Positions 27,258 to 34,812 of a stretch of 64,000 nucleotides of DNA are shown in pieces. The notes below the pieces were generated by a model. That model did no database searches, was not told the DNA's origin, and worked only from the letters and a program-made list of their open reading frames with translations. The stretch's first letter is position 1, and every line of letters begins with the position of its first letter. The stretch lies in contig NZ_JACHWH010000005.1 of NCBI RefSeq assembly GCF_014191255.1, positions 1-64,000 on the forward strand, written 5' to 3'. The stretch is from Amycolatopsis bartoniae (GTDB lineage: Bacteria > Actinomycetota > Actinomycetes > Mycobacteriales > Pseudonocardiaceae). The position numbers were made by a program, and so were the translations under genes.

Positions 27258-29213
27258 GTGGCGCGTGTGCCGGACTGGGTCGAGCCGATGCTCGCCAAGC
27301 CCGACGGCGGGCGGCTGCGCACGGGGCCGGGCTGGGCGTACGAGTACAAGCTCGACGGCTACCGCTGCTGCCTTCGCGTCGCCGCCGACGGGACGACCGT
27401 GCTCACCAGCCGCAACGGCATCGACTTCACCGCCGAGTTCCCGTCGCTGGCCAGCGTGTTCGGCAACGCGCTGGGCCGTGCCGCCGTGCTCGACGGGGAG
27501 ATCGTCGCGTGCACCGAGGACGGGCGGGTCGACTTCGGGCTGCTGCAGGAACGGCGTGGCCGCTACCAGAAGCACCACGGGGACGCGCCCTTCGACGGCA
27601 CGCCGGTCCGGTTCCTCGCCTTCGACCTGCTGCGGTTCGGCCGCGTGAACCTGCTCGACCAGCCCTACGACCGGCGCCGCGAGCTGCTGGAGCGGCTGCC
27701 GATGCCCGACGAAAACCTGGTGACCGTCGTGCCCGCGTACACGTTCGACCAGCTCGACGGCGACGGGCTCACGCCGCAGGACCTGCTGCACCGCGCGTCC
27801 GCCGAGGGGTACGAGGGCCTGATCGCGAAGCTGCGCAGCGCGGGCTACTCCCCCGGCCGCCGCCCGGACTCGTGGCTCAAGCACCCGCTGATCAGGACGC
27901 AGGAGGTGCTGGTCTGCGGCTGGAAACCCGGCCAGCACGGGTTCACCGGCACGCTCGGCAGCCTGCTGCTCGGCGCACACGACCCCGCGACCGGCGAGCT
28001 GGTGTACCTCGGCGACGTCGGCACCGGGTTCAGCCGCCAGGACCGCGCGGACCTGCAGGACCTGCTGGAGAAGCGGGCGCGGCGGACGCACCCGTTCGCC
28101 GTCGCGCCGCCCCGTGAGGACGTCGCCCGCGCGCGGTGGGCCGAGCCGGATCTCGTCGGCGAGGTCCAGTACCGTCAGTTCACCCGCGGCGCCGGCCGGC
28201 TGCGGCACACGTCGTGGCGGGGCCTGCGCGCCGACCGCGAACCCGAGGAGGTGCTGGCCCCCACCGCCATGCCGAACCCCGAACCCGCCCCGCGGCGCCC
28301 GCCGGGCAAGAAGATCACTGTGCAGGCCGGGAAACGCAGGCTCACACTGTCCAATCTGGACAAGCCGCTGTTCCCGGACGGCTTCACCAAGGGCGAGGTG
28401 ATCAACTACTACTCGCACATCGCGCCGCTGTTGCTGCCCCACCTGGCCGGGCGGCCGGTGACGTTCATCCGCTACCCCGACGGCGTCGGCGGGCAGCAGT
28501 TCTTCGAGAAGAACGCGCCGCAGGGCAAGCCGGACTGGCTGAAGACGGCGCTGCTGCCCAGCACCGGTTCACGCGGTTCGGGCGAGGACATCGCGTACCC
28601 GCTGATCGACGAGCTGCCCGCGCTCGTGTGGGCCGCGAACATCGCCGCGCTGGAGCTGCACGTTCCACAGTGGACGGTCGCACCGGGACCGAAGCGCCGC
28701 CCGCCGGACCGGCTGGTGTTCGACCTCGACCCCGGCGAGGGCACCACGATCGTCGAATGCTGCCGGGTCGCGGAGCGGCTGCGCGAGGTGCTGGCCGCCG
28801 ACGGGCTCACCCCGTTCGCGAAGACGTCCGGTTCCAAGGGGATGCAGGTCTACGCCGGGATCCGCACGCGCAGCGCGGACGCGCCGTCGAAGTACGCGAA
28901 GGCGCTGGCGGAGCGGTTCGCGGCGGAGACGCCGGACCTGGTGACGGCGAAGATGGCGAAGGCGCTGCGGCCGGGCAAGGTGTTCATCGACTGGAGCCAG
29001 AACAACCCGGCGAAGACCACGGTGGCGCCGTACTCGCTGCGCGGCCGCGACCGCCCGACCGTTTCGACGCCCATCACGTGGGACGAGGTCCGGCGCTGCC
29101 GCAAGGCCGGACAGCTGGTCTTCACCGCGGACGAGGTCCTCGAACGCGCCGAGGACGTGGGCGACCTGTTCGCGGAGATCGACGAAACCCGGGCGCCGCT
29201 GCCGAAGCGGTGA
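27258..29213 (+). CDS. ligD: LigD-type ATP-dependent DNA ligase with C-terminal polymerase/primase domain
   Basis: 651 aa. Ligase domain first: nucleotidyl lysine K31 in EYKLDGYR, motif VLDGEIV, motif V EGLIAKLRSAGY, then the OB domain. The LigD polymerase/primase domain follows from about residue 350, with the metal-binding DLD in VFDLDPGEG. The 3'-phosphoesterase domain of mycobacterial LigD is absent and domain order is ligase-polymerase, as in Bacillus LigD. GTG at 27258 follows AAGGGAGGT. Role: nonhomologous end joining with Ku, adding nucleotides and sealing breaks. No ku gene is in the window. Confidence 0.95.
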   Translation: MARVPDWVEPMLAKPDGGRLRTGPGWAYEYKLDGYRCCLRVAADGTTVLTSRNGIDFTAEFPSLASVFGNALGRAAVLDGEIVACTEDGRVDFGLLQERRGRYQKHHGDAPFDGTPVRFLAFDLLRFGRVNLLDQPYDRRRELLERLPMPDENLVTVVPAYTFDQLDGDGLTPQDLLHRASAEGYEGLIAKLRSAGYSPGRRPDSWLKHPLIRTQEVLVCGWKPGQHGFTGTLGSLLLGAHDPATGELVYLGDVGTGFSRQDRADLQDLLEKRARRTHPFAVAPPREDVARARWAEPDLVGEVQYRQFTRGAGRLRHTSWRGLRADREPEEVLAPTAMPNPEPAPRRPPGKKITVQAGKRRLTLSNLDKPLFPDGFTKGEVINYYSHIAPLLLPHLAGRPVTFIRYPDGVGGQQFFEKNAPQGKPDWLKTALLPSTGSRGSGEDIAYPLIDELPALVWAANIAALELHVPQWTVAPGPKRRPPDRLVFDLDPGEGTTIVECCRVAERLREVLAADGLTPFAKTSGSKGMQVYAGIRTRSADAPSKYAKALAERFAAETPDLVTAKMAKALRPGKVFIDWSQNNPAKTTVAPYSLRGRDRPTVSTPITWDEVRRCRKAGQLVFTADEVLERAEDVGDLFAEIDETRAPLPKR

Positions 29214-29266
29214 CGCCCTCCGCGCCGTCGGCCTAGAGTGAACGGCGGACCGAGAGGGGATGGGAC

Positions 29267-30106
29267 ATGACCGAGGCGCTGGTACTGGGCGGTGGCGGAG
29301 TCGGCGGGATCGCGTGGATCACCGGGCTGCTGACGGGGCTCGCGGAGGCGGGGAACGACGTCTCCGGCGCGGGCCTGCTCGTGGGCACCTCCGCCGGGTC
29401 GACCGTCGCGGCCCAGCTGGGCAGCGGACTGAGCCTGCCGGAGCTCTACGCCCGGCAGACCGAACCCGCGCTGCAGTCCGCCGAGATCATGGCCGAGGTG
29501 AACCTCGAAACCTTCGCCGAGCGGATGAGTACGCTGCTGCGCGACGCCACGACCCCGCCGGAGGTCCGCCGCGCGGTCGGGAAGTTCGCCCTCGACGCCG
29601 AGACCGTGCCCGAGGCCGAGCGCCGCGCCGTGATCGAGTCGCGGCTGCCCTCACACGAGTGGCCCGCCCGCGCGCTGAAGATCGTCGCCGTGGACGCGGA
29701 AACCGGTGAGCCGCGGGTGTTCGACAACGACTCCGGCGTGGGCCTCGTCGACGCCGTCACCGCGAGCTGCGCCGTGCCGGGCGTGTGGCCGCCCGCGACG
29801 GTCGGCGGCCGCCGGTACGTCGACGGCGGCATCCGCTCCGCCGCCAACGCCGACCTCGCCGCCGGAGCCACCCGGGTGCTCGTGCTCGCGCCACTGGGCG
29901 ACACCGAGATGCTGCCCACGGAGGTCCCGCTGGCGGACGCCGTGGAGCAGCTGCGTGCCGCCGGCGCCGAGGTCGCGGTGGTCGAACCGGACGAAACCTC
30001 GCGCACCGCGATCGGCGAGAACCCGCTCGACCCCGCCACCCGTCGGCCCGCCGCCGAAGCGGGGCGCGCCCAGGGCCGCGCGCTGGACCTCCCCTACCGG
30101 CGCTGA
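29267..30106 (+). CDS. Patatin-like phospholipase/acyl hydrolase
   Basis: 279 aa. Oxyanion glycine loop LGGGGVGG near residues 7-14, nucleophile elbow GTSAG with Ser42, and catalytic Asp in VDGG near residue 186 form the patatin Ser-Asp dyad. No signal peptide, so it acts on cytoplasmic or inner-membrane lipids. ATG follows GAGAGGGGATGGG. A -10-like TAGAGT lies at 29233-29238. Substrate unknown. Confidence 0.9.
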   Translation: MTEALVLGGGGVGGIAWITGLLTGLAEAGNDVSGAGLLVGTSAGSTVAAQLGSGLSLPELYARQTEPALQSAEIMAEVNLETFAERMSTLLRDATTPPEVRRAVGKFALDAETVPEAERRAVIESRLPSHEWPARALKIVAVDAETGEPRVFDNDSGVGLVDAVTASCAVPGVWPPATVGGRRYVDGGIRSAANADLAAGATRVLVLAPLGDTEMLPTEVPLADAVEQLRAAGAEVAVVEPDETSRTAIGENPLDPATRRPAAEAGRAQGRALDLPYRR

Positions 30107-30185
30107 TGGACTGAACCACTCCGCCGCGCTGCCCGTTCTGCTAATTTCCTCCGGAACGGACACAACGGATCGGGGTGGTGCAGTC

Positions 30186-31619
30186 ATGGCCGATCGCGGA
30201 GTCTTCCGCCGCAAGCCCATCGACCAGATCGAGACCGTCGACACCGGCGGTCTGCAGAAGACCCTCGGACTGTGGCAGCTGACGGCGATCGGCATCGGTG
30301 GCATCATCGGCGCCGGGATCTTCTCGCTCGCGGGCTCGGTCGCGAACAAGACCGCCGGGCCCGCCGTGCTGATCTCGTTCCTCGTCGCGGGTATCGCGAG
30401 CGCGGCCGCCGCGTTCTCCTACGCCGAGTTCGCCGGGCTCATCCCCCGCGCCGGGTCGGCGTACACCTACGGCTACGCGGTGCTGGGCGAGCTGGTCGGC
30501 TGGTTCATCGGCTGGGACCTGCTGCTCGAGTACACCGCGATCGTCGCCGTGGTCGCGATCGGGATCTCGGGCTACTTCAACGACCTGCTGAGCTTCCTGC
30601 ACGTCGAGCTGCCGCTGTGGATGTCCGGCGCCCCCGGCACCGAACCCGAGGGCGTGCCGTCCGGGTCGTACAAGGTGGACCTGTTCGCCGTGGTGCTGTG
30701 CCTGCTGATCGCGTTCGTGCTCAACCTCGGCATGCGCTCGGCCGCGCGGTTCGAGACCGTGCTGGTGTACCTCAAGATCGCGCTCGTGCTGCTGGTCATC
30801 GTCGTCGGCGCGTTCCACGTCAGGACCGGCAACTGGAGCGACTTCTTCCCCTACGGCATCAGCGGGGCGTTCACGGGCGCGGCCACGGTGTTCTTCGCCG
30901 TGTTCGGCTACGACGCGATGTCCACCGCGGCCGAGGAGTCGCGGGAGTCGCAGCGGCACATGCCCAAGGCGATCCTGTACTCGCTCGGCATCTCGATGGT
31001 GCTCTACGTGCTGGCCTGCCTCGTGCTGACCGGCATGGTGAACTACCGCGACATCGATCCGGAAAGCGCTTTCTCCAGTGCCTTCGCGTCGGTCGGGCTG
31101 AAGGCGCTGGGCGCGGTGATCGCGGTCGGCGCCATCCTGGGCATCCTCACGGTGCTGTTCACGTTCCTGCTCGGCGCGACGCGCGTGGGCTACTCCATGA
31201 GCCGCGACGGCCTGCTGCCCAAGTGGTTCTCCGGCACCCACCCCACACGCCACGTGCCGGCCCGGATGACGTGGGTGCTGGGCGTCGCGGCGGCGGTGAT
31301 CGCCGGGCTGCTGCCCATCGGGGAGGCCGCGGAGCTGACGAACATCGGCATCCTGCTGGCCTTCGTGGTGGTCTGCGTCGCGGTGATCGTGCTGCGTTAC
31401 CGGCGCCCGGACCTGCCGCGCACGTTCCGCACGCCCGGCATGCCGGTGGTGCCCGCGATCGGCGTGGTGTTCTCGATCTGGCTGATCACGTTCCTCAAGC
31501 CGGAGACGTGGCTGCGGTTCGTGATCTGGTTCGTGATCGGAATGGTCATCTACTTCACCTATTCGCGGCGGCATTCGGTGCTGGGCCGCGACGAGCGCCA
31601 CTCGGGTGACCCCCGGTAG
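30186..31619 (+). CDS. Amino-acid permease, APC superfamily
   Basis: 477 aa, 12 predicted helices. Helix 1 has the family hallmark IGIGGIIGAGIF. SYAEFAGLIPRAGSAYTYGY in helix 3 and VFFAVFGYDAMSTAAEESR in the helix 6 region are typical of the cationic amino-acid transporter (YfnA-like) branch. A hydrophilic N-terminus of about 30 residues precedes it. ATG at 30186. It imports an amino acid with protons. It stands alone; the 79-bp gap upstream separates it from the patatin gene. Confidence 0.92.
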   Translation: MADRGVFRRKPIDQIETVDTGGLQKTLGLWQLTAIGIGGIIGAGIFSLAGSVANKTAGPAVLISFLVAGIASAAAAFSYAEFAGLIPRAGSAYTYGYAVLGELVGWFIGWDLLLEYTAIVAVVAIGISGYFNDLLSFLHVELPLWMSGAPGTEPEGVPSGSYKVDLFAVVLCLLIAFVLNLGMRSAARFETVLVYLKIALVLLVIVVGAFHVRTGNWSDFFPYGISGAFTGAATVFFAVFGYDAMSTAAEESRESQRHMPKAILYSLGISMVLYVLACLVLTGMVNYRDIDPESAFSSAFASVGLKALGAVIAVGAILGILTVLFTFLLGATRVGYSMSRDGLLPKWFSGTHPTRHVPARMTWVLGVAAAVIAGLLPIGEAAELTNIGILLAFVVVCVAVIVLRYRRPDLPRTFRTPGMPVVPAIGVVFSIWLITFLKPETWLRFVIWFVIGMVIYFTYSRRHSVLGRDERHSGDPR

Positions 31620-31918
31620 AAGAAGCACTCGAACGGACCAGCCGTCGTCCCTGATGGCAGCATTTCCGCAGGTCGGCGGGCTGCTGGTTACTTTTGGTGA
31701 CCGGCCGGAGAGGCGTTTTTCGCTCGAACGAGGAAACCGGGACGGCCGTTTTCTACCACACCTGCACGTGCACGTGGCGCGTGCATTTACTCGTGCAGGT
31801 GCGGCTGGTAGCTTGCTGGCTGCAAGATGCACCGCACGGCAGGAGCGTGGGGAACGAGCCCGGATCGCCTTCGGCGGCCGGCCGGTTCCCCGAAGGCGCG
31901 AAGGACGGCGATTCGACG
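31620..31918. promoter_or_regulatory. Structured leader/promoter region rich in inverted repeats
   Basis: This gap of 299 bases holds no convincing gene. ACCTGCACG at 31760-31768 pairs with CGTGCAGGT at 31792-31800, enclosing tandem CACGTG palindromes (31765-31770 and 31771-31776). CTTGC-tggct-GCAAG follows at 31812-31826. A possible promoter is TTTACT at 31786-31791 with TAGCTT at 31809-31814 (17-nt spacer). These lie upstream of the 101-aa gene at 31919. Confidence 0.5.
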
Positions 31919-32224
31919 ATGTGCTCCACGGAGGCGACCCCGGTCGAGACACGGCTGATGGACCTCATCCACCGTGGCTATCGTTTCATCCACCCCCGCG
32001 ACGATGGTGGTGACCTGGTCGCCGTGGTCGGGGTGCGCCCGCACGGGACGGTGATCGACGTCATCCGCCTGGACGCCGAGGACGACGCCACGGCGCTGCG
32101 CGTCCCCGCCGACGAGGACGACATCCTCACGCCGGAGAAGACACTGTGGCACTGCCACGGCACTGCGCACCACGTGCTCGACGAGCTGCTCGCCCTCCCG
32201 GACGGAGTTCCGGCGCGGGGGTGA
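31919..32224 (+). CDS. Conserved-looking small protein of unknown function
   Basis: 101 aa, soluble, acidic, from ATG at 31919. N-terminal part METRLMDLIHRGYRFIHPRD-like helix and strands (the actual text has VETRLMDLIHRGYRF), then VVAVVGVRPHGTVIDVIRLD and a C-terminal helix TAHHVLDELLALPDG. I do not recognise the family. The frame continues upstream to 31694, but the upstream residues are rich in Cys, Arg and Trp and look non-coding. A GTG at 31847 sits just behind AGGAG and is the alternative start. The upstream region is highly structured (31760-31826). A strong hairpin follows the stop. Confidence 0.7.
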   Translation: MCSTEATPVETRLMDLIHRGYRFIHPRDDGGDLVAVVGVRPHGTVIDVIRLDAEDDATALRVPADEDDILTPEKTLWHCHGTAHHVLDELLALPDGVPARG

Positions 32225-32292
32225 GCCGGAGGGTGCCGCGCGCCGTGTACACCGACGTCCTGACCTCGGTGGGGCGCCCCGGATGCGGTTGA

Positions 32293-32318
32293 GCGGTGGC
32301 GCGAGACTGCGCCACCGC
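32293..32318. terminator. Bidirectional terminator hairpin
   Basis: Perfect 10-bp stem GCGGTGGCGC / GCGCCACCGC with loop GAGACT, between the convergent genes ending at 32224 (+) and 32335 (-). There is no U-tract, which is usual for high-GC actinomycete terminators. Confidence 0.75.
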
Positions 32319-32334
32319 CCTCACCTGGACTGTT

Positions 32335-32934
32335 TCAGACGGCAGTCCACTCCTCGTGCCCGGCCGGAACGATGCCCCAGTCCTTGTTCGCGGGATCGAT
32401 ACCGCCGATCCAGTCGTGACCGGCGGGCACCACGCCGCCCATCGAGTCGTGACCGGCCGGGTTGACCCCGTTGATCCAGATGTGACCGGCAGGCACCACG
32501 CCCCAGTCCCTGTTCCCGGCCGTCACGCTGTCGATCCAGATGTGACCGGCGGGCTCGAGACCGCCGATCCACTCGTCCCCCGCCGGGCCGAAGCCGTCGT
32601 GCCAGGGATTGCCGCTCAGGGTGAGCCCGCCGTGCCAGGGGTTGCCCTCCAAAGTAAGGCTTCCATGCCACGGGTTCCCGCTCAGCGTGAGATCACCGTG
32701 CCAGGGGTGGCCCACCGGGACGACCCCGTCTCCCCAGTCATGACCTGCGGAGACCACACCGTCGTCCCACATGTGGCCTGCCGGAAGCGCGTTCTCGTGG
32801 TAGCCGGCCGTGATCACGCCGCCGTCGACGTGGCCCGACGGCGCCGCGTTCGTCTCGTGGCTGCCCGCCAGCAGCACTGCCGCCGCCAGGGCTGGGCCTG
32901 TCAGCACCGCCGCCGCCAGGAATCTGATCCCCAT
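32335..32934 (-). CDS. Secreted protein made of about 16 imperfect 11-residue GHxW repeats
   Basis: 199 aa. A signal peptide (GIRFLAAAVLTGPALAAAVL) is probably cleaved near residue 33. The whole mature chain is about 16 tandem units of 8-11 residues, consensus G(H/N)xWxxGxxPA, for example GHDWGDGVVPV, GNPWHGSLTLE and GHDWIGGIDPA. His, Trp and Gly are strikingly regular; there is no Cys. I know no family with this repeat. A small beta-solenoid or hairpin array, metal- or wall-binding, is conceivable. ATG at 32934 follows AGGAGG; an ATG at 32967 is less likely. It lies downstream of a lytic transglycosylase gene on the same strand. Confidence 0.85.
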   Translation of the reverse strand: MGIRFLAAAVLTGPALAAAVLLAGSHETNAAPSGHVDGGVITAGYHENALPAGHMWDDGVVSAGHDWGDGVVPVGHPWHGDLTLSGNPWHGSLTLEGNPWHGGLTLSGNPWHDGFGPAGDEWIGGLEPAGHIWIDSVTAGNRDWGVVPAGHIWINGVNPAGHDSMGGVVPAGHDWIGGIDPANKDWGIVPAGHEEWTAV

Positions 32935-32991
32935 GACGTTCCTCCTGTATGCCCGAATCCTCCGCACCGAACGCTAGTGGCACGAGCACAC

Positions 32992-33025
32992 GGCGGACGT
33001 CCGCCTCATTACGTATTCCGCGTAA
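32992..33025. promoter_or_regulatory. Two palindromes between the transglycosylase and repeat-protein genes
   Basis: GGCGGACGTCCGCC (32992-33005, perfect 14-bp palindrome) and TTACG-tattccg-CGTAA (33009-33025). They lie 58-91 bases upstream of the repeat-protein start and could be terminator and operator elements. The segment is more AT-rich than its surroundings. Confidence 0.5.
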
Positions 33026-33051
33026 GTAGATTTGCGTACCCGGAAAAAGGA

Positions 33052-33759
33052 TCAGTAGCCCCGGTAGCCGCCGCCGGAGTTGATCGACCTGATGCCCGGG
33101 TGCTCGGAAAACGCACCATAACGGCCAATCGTGTAACGCACGCCCGCGATGATGTTGTCCACCGGATCGAGGATGTCGTCGTGCCCGGGCAGCTTGTTCG
33201 CCTCGAACGTGAAGTCCGTGCACTGCATGAGCCCCTTCGACGGGTGCCCGGCGCGCGCGTTCGCGTCCCACCGGTTCACCGCCTCCGGATCACCGTCGGA
33301 CTCTTTCTCGATCACCGTGCGGATCGCCGGAATGTCCTCAGTAGACACTGGAATTCCTTGTGCCCGCAGGATTTCCACAGCCTCGGTGATCCACTGGGTC
33401 ACCTGGTCACCCACCGGCTCAGCGCTGCCCGCGGGCGGCTGCGGCGGCGCTTCCACCTTCGGCGCCGCCGACTTCGGCTGGGCCAGCGGCAGCACCACAC
33501 CGGGGTCGGCGGCCGTGGTTCCGGGCACACCGAGCACGGACGCCACCGGCAACGGCGCCGACGCGGCCACGACAGGGGCCGGAGGCGTGTCGGTGCCGGC
33601 GAGCGCCACCGGCGCGGCACTGCCGGTGACCGAAAGGGCCAGCACACCGGCGGACACCGTGGTCCGCGCGAGGTTCCGCGAAACGGGGGCGCGGTGCCGC
33701 GGCGGGGAATACGGCGAGTTCTTGCGTCGGGCGCGCGTGTTCGCGCAGTGGTTTCCCAC
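33052..33759 (-). CDS. Secreted lytic transglycosylase (SLT domain)
   Basis: 235 aa. A signal-peptide-like helix (TTVSAGVLALSVTGSAAPVA) is preceded by a long Arg-rich N-region. A Pro/Ala-rich linker follows, then the SLT domain from about residue 120: catalytic Glu in VIEKESDGDPEAVNRWD, then GLMQ and the C-terminal NIIAGVRYTIGRYG. It cleaves peptidoglycan between MurNAc and GlcNAc, aiding wall remodelling. GTG at 33759 has GAGGAG 11 nt upstream; the frame is open to 33792. The 276-base leader (33760-34035) is long and unassigned. Confidence 0.88.
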   Translation of the reverse strand: MGNHCANTRARRKNSPYSPPRHRAPVSRNLARTTVSAGVLALSVTGSAAPVALAGTDTPPAPVVAASAPLPVASVLGVPGTTAADPGVVLPLAQPKSAAPKVEAPPQPPAGSAEPVGDQVTQWITEAVEILRAQGIPVSTEDIPAIRTVIEKESDGDPEAVNRWDANARAGHPSKGLMQCTDFTFEANKLPGHDDILDPVDNIIAGVRYTIGRYGAFSEHPGIRSINSGGGYRGY

Positions 33760-34035
33760 GGGGAAAAGGTCTCCTCGGGTCGGGGTACGCACACCGACCT
33801 GTCGGGGGCCAGGCCGGCCGGGTCCACTGCGGGCGGTGAAACCGCGGATCTCCGCAGGACCTCGGCCAGATTACGAAGAGAAAACGGCAATATCACGCGA
33901 CGGTGACGAGTGCCACAACAACGTCAGGTTTGAACAAGCGGACGAATGGCAAGGAAACCGCTGATCAGCGCTTCTTTTTTACCCTTCGTACAGGATCGAT
34001 TACAGTCGCCGGAAACCGAATTACACGCCGGTAAT
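33760..34035. other. Long 5' leader of the transglycosylase gene
   Basis: No gene is visible. Transglycosylase and Rpf genes in actinomycetes often carry a c-di-AMP (ydaO) riboswitch here, but I cannot find its conserved cores. Near 33970-33982 on the plus strand a CGCTGATCAGCG palindrome is followed by a run of T; no gene would use it as a terminator. Confidence 0.4.
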
Positions 34036-34037
34036 TC
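34018..34037. terminator. Inverted repeat at the end of the six-helix membrane protein gene
   Basis: GAATTAC-acgccg-GTAATTC, perfect 7-bp arms, overlapping the TGA stop of the minus-strand gene at 34036. Its position suits a transcript end, although it is AT-rich and lacks a U-tract. Confidence 0.4.
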
Positions 34038-34647
34038 AGCCCTTGGGCAGCGTGTAGTGCAGCGCCGTGTCGAGGACCGTGGAGAACGTCAGGTACATCA
34101 GCCACAGGCCCGTGACGACGTGGAAGAACCCGAGCGCCCGCTCGCCCGGCCCCGCCGACTCCGGCGACTTCGCGCCGATGCGGAAGCTGGCGAAGAACTC
34201 GCTGACGTACACCGCCGTGAGCCCGGAGAACAGCAGGCCGACCGGCCAGGCGCCCGCGGAGAAGAACACGACCACGCCGAGCACGGAGATGATGGTGAAC
34301 GGGACCGACATGTACCCCGTCGGCCGCACGTCGTTGCCCTGGTAGCGGTTCCAGCCCAGCGCGAACCAGTGGATGCCGTAGGCGGAGAAGGCGAGCGCGG
34401 CCATGTAGAGCACCGGGTCGCGCAGCGACCCGAACCACGTCAGCGCGGCGAACAGGTAGACACCGGTGACAAACTGGCAGAACCCCGGCAGCCAGATCCC
34501 CCACACGCCGTTCGCGCGGTCGACCGCGGCGGAGCGGACCGGGCGCCCGAACAGCTCCTGCGGCCCGTAGATGAGGTATCCGGTTCCGAGCCCGAAGAAG
34601 CCCAGCACCACCGGCACGAACGCGGACGATGCGAACTGGATGCCCAT
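34036..34647 (-). CDS. Six-helix membrane protein resembling the GPR1/FUN34/YaaH (acetate transporter) family
   Basis: 203 aa with six predicted membrane helices. Features recalling acetate/succinate uptake proteins: FVPVVLGFFGLG at the position of their NPAPLGL motif, GFCQFVTGVYLF in helix 2, and MAALAFSAYGIHWFALGW in helix 3 (compare AFSSYGAFW). The match is partial, and the exact NPA motif is missing, so this is a distant member or a look-alike. ATG at 34647 follows GTGAGG. A much longer open frame runs through here, but only this segment has protein-like composition. It is divergent from pbpA. Confidence 0.68.
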   Translation of the reverse strand: MGIQFASSAFVPVVLGFFGLGTGYLIYGPQELFGRPVRSAAVDRANGVWGIWLPGFCQFVTGVYLFAALTWFGSLRDPVLYMAALAFSAYGIHWFALGWNRYQGNDVRPTGYMSVPFTIISVLGVVVFFSAGAWPVGLLFSGLTAVYVSEFFASFRIGAKSPESAGPGERALGFFHVVTGLWLMYLTFSTVLDTALHYTLPKG

Positions 34648-34812
34648 CGCGACCTCACTTCCCTCGCTCCTGCGACCAGCATGCGAGCCCACCCGCCGCG
34701 GCGCACCGCGAATGCCCGAATGGATGACACCCGCGCTGCGCGCGGGCCCCACCGGGACCTCATCCGGGTGGTGGCAGGATGGCGCCGTGCGCGAAACGGG
34801 TGAGTGTCCGAA

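Noticed and set aside
32296-33906. 536-codon plus-strand frame opposite the repeat protein and transglycosylase
   Set aside because: Its Asp/Val/Thr/Pro repeats are the antisense image of the GHxW repeats; the minus-strand frame has Shine-Dalgarno and signal peptide.
33760-34035. c-di-AMP (ydaO) riboswitch before the transglycosylase gene
   Set aside because: Gene type and leader length fit, but the conserved core segments of the motif are not recognisable on the minus strand.
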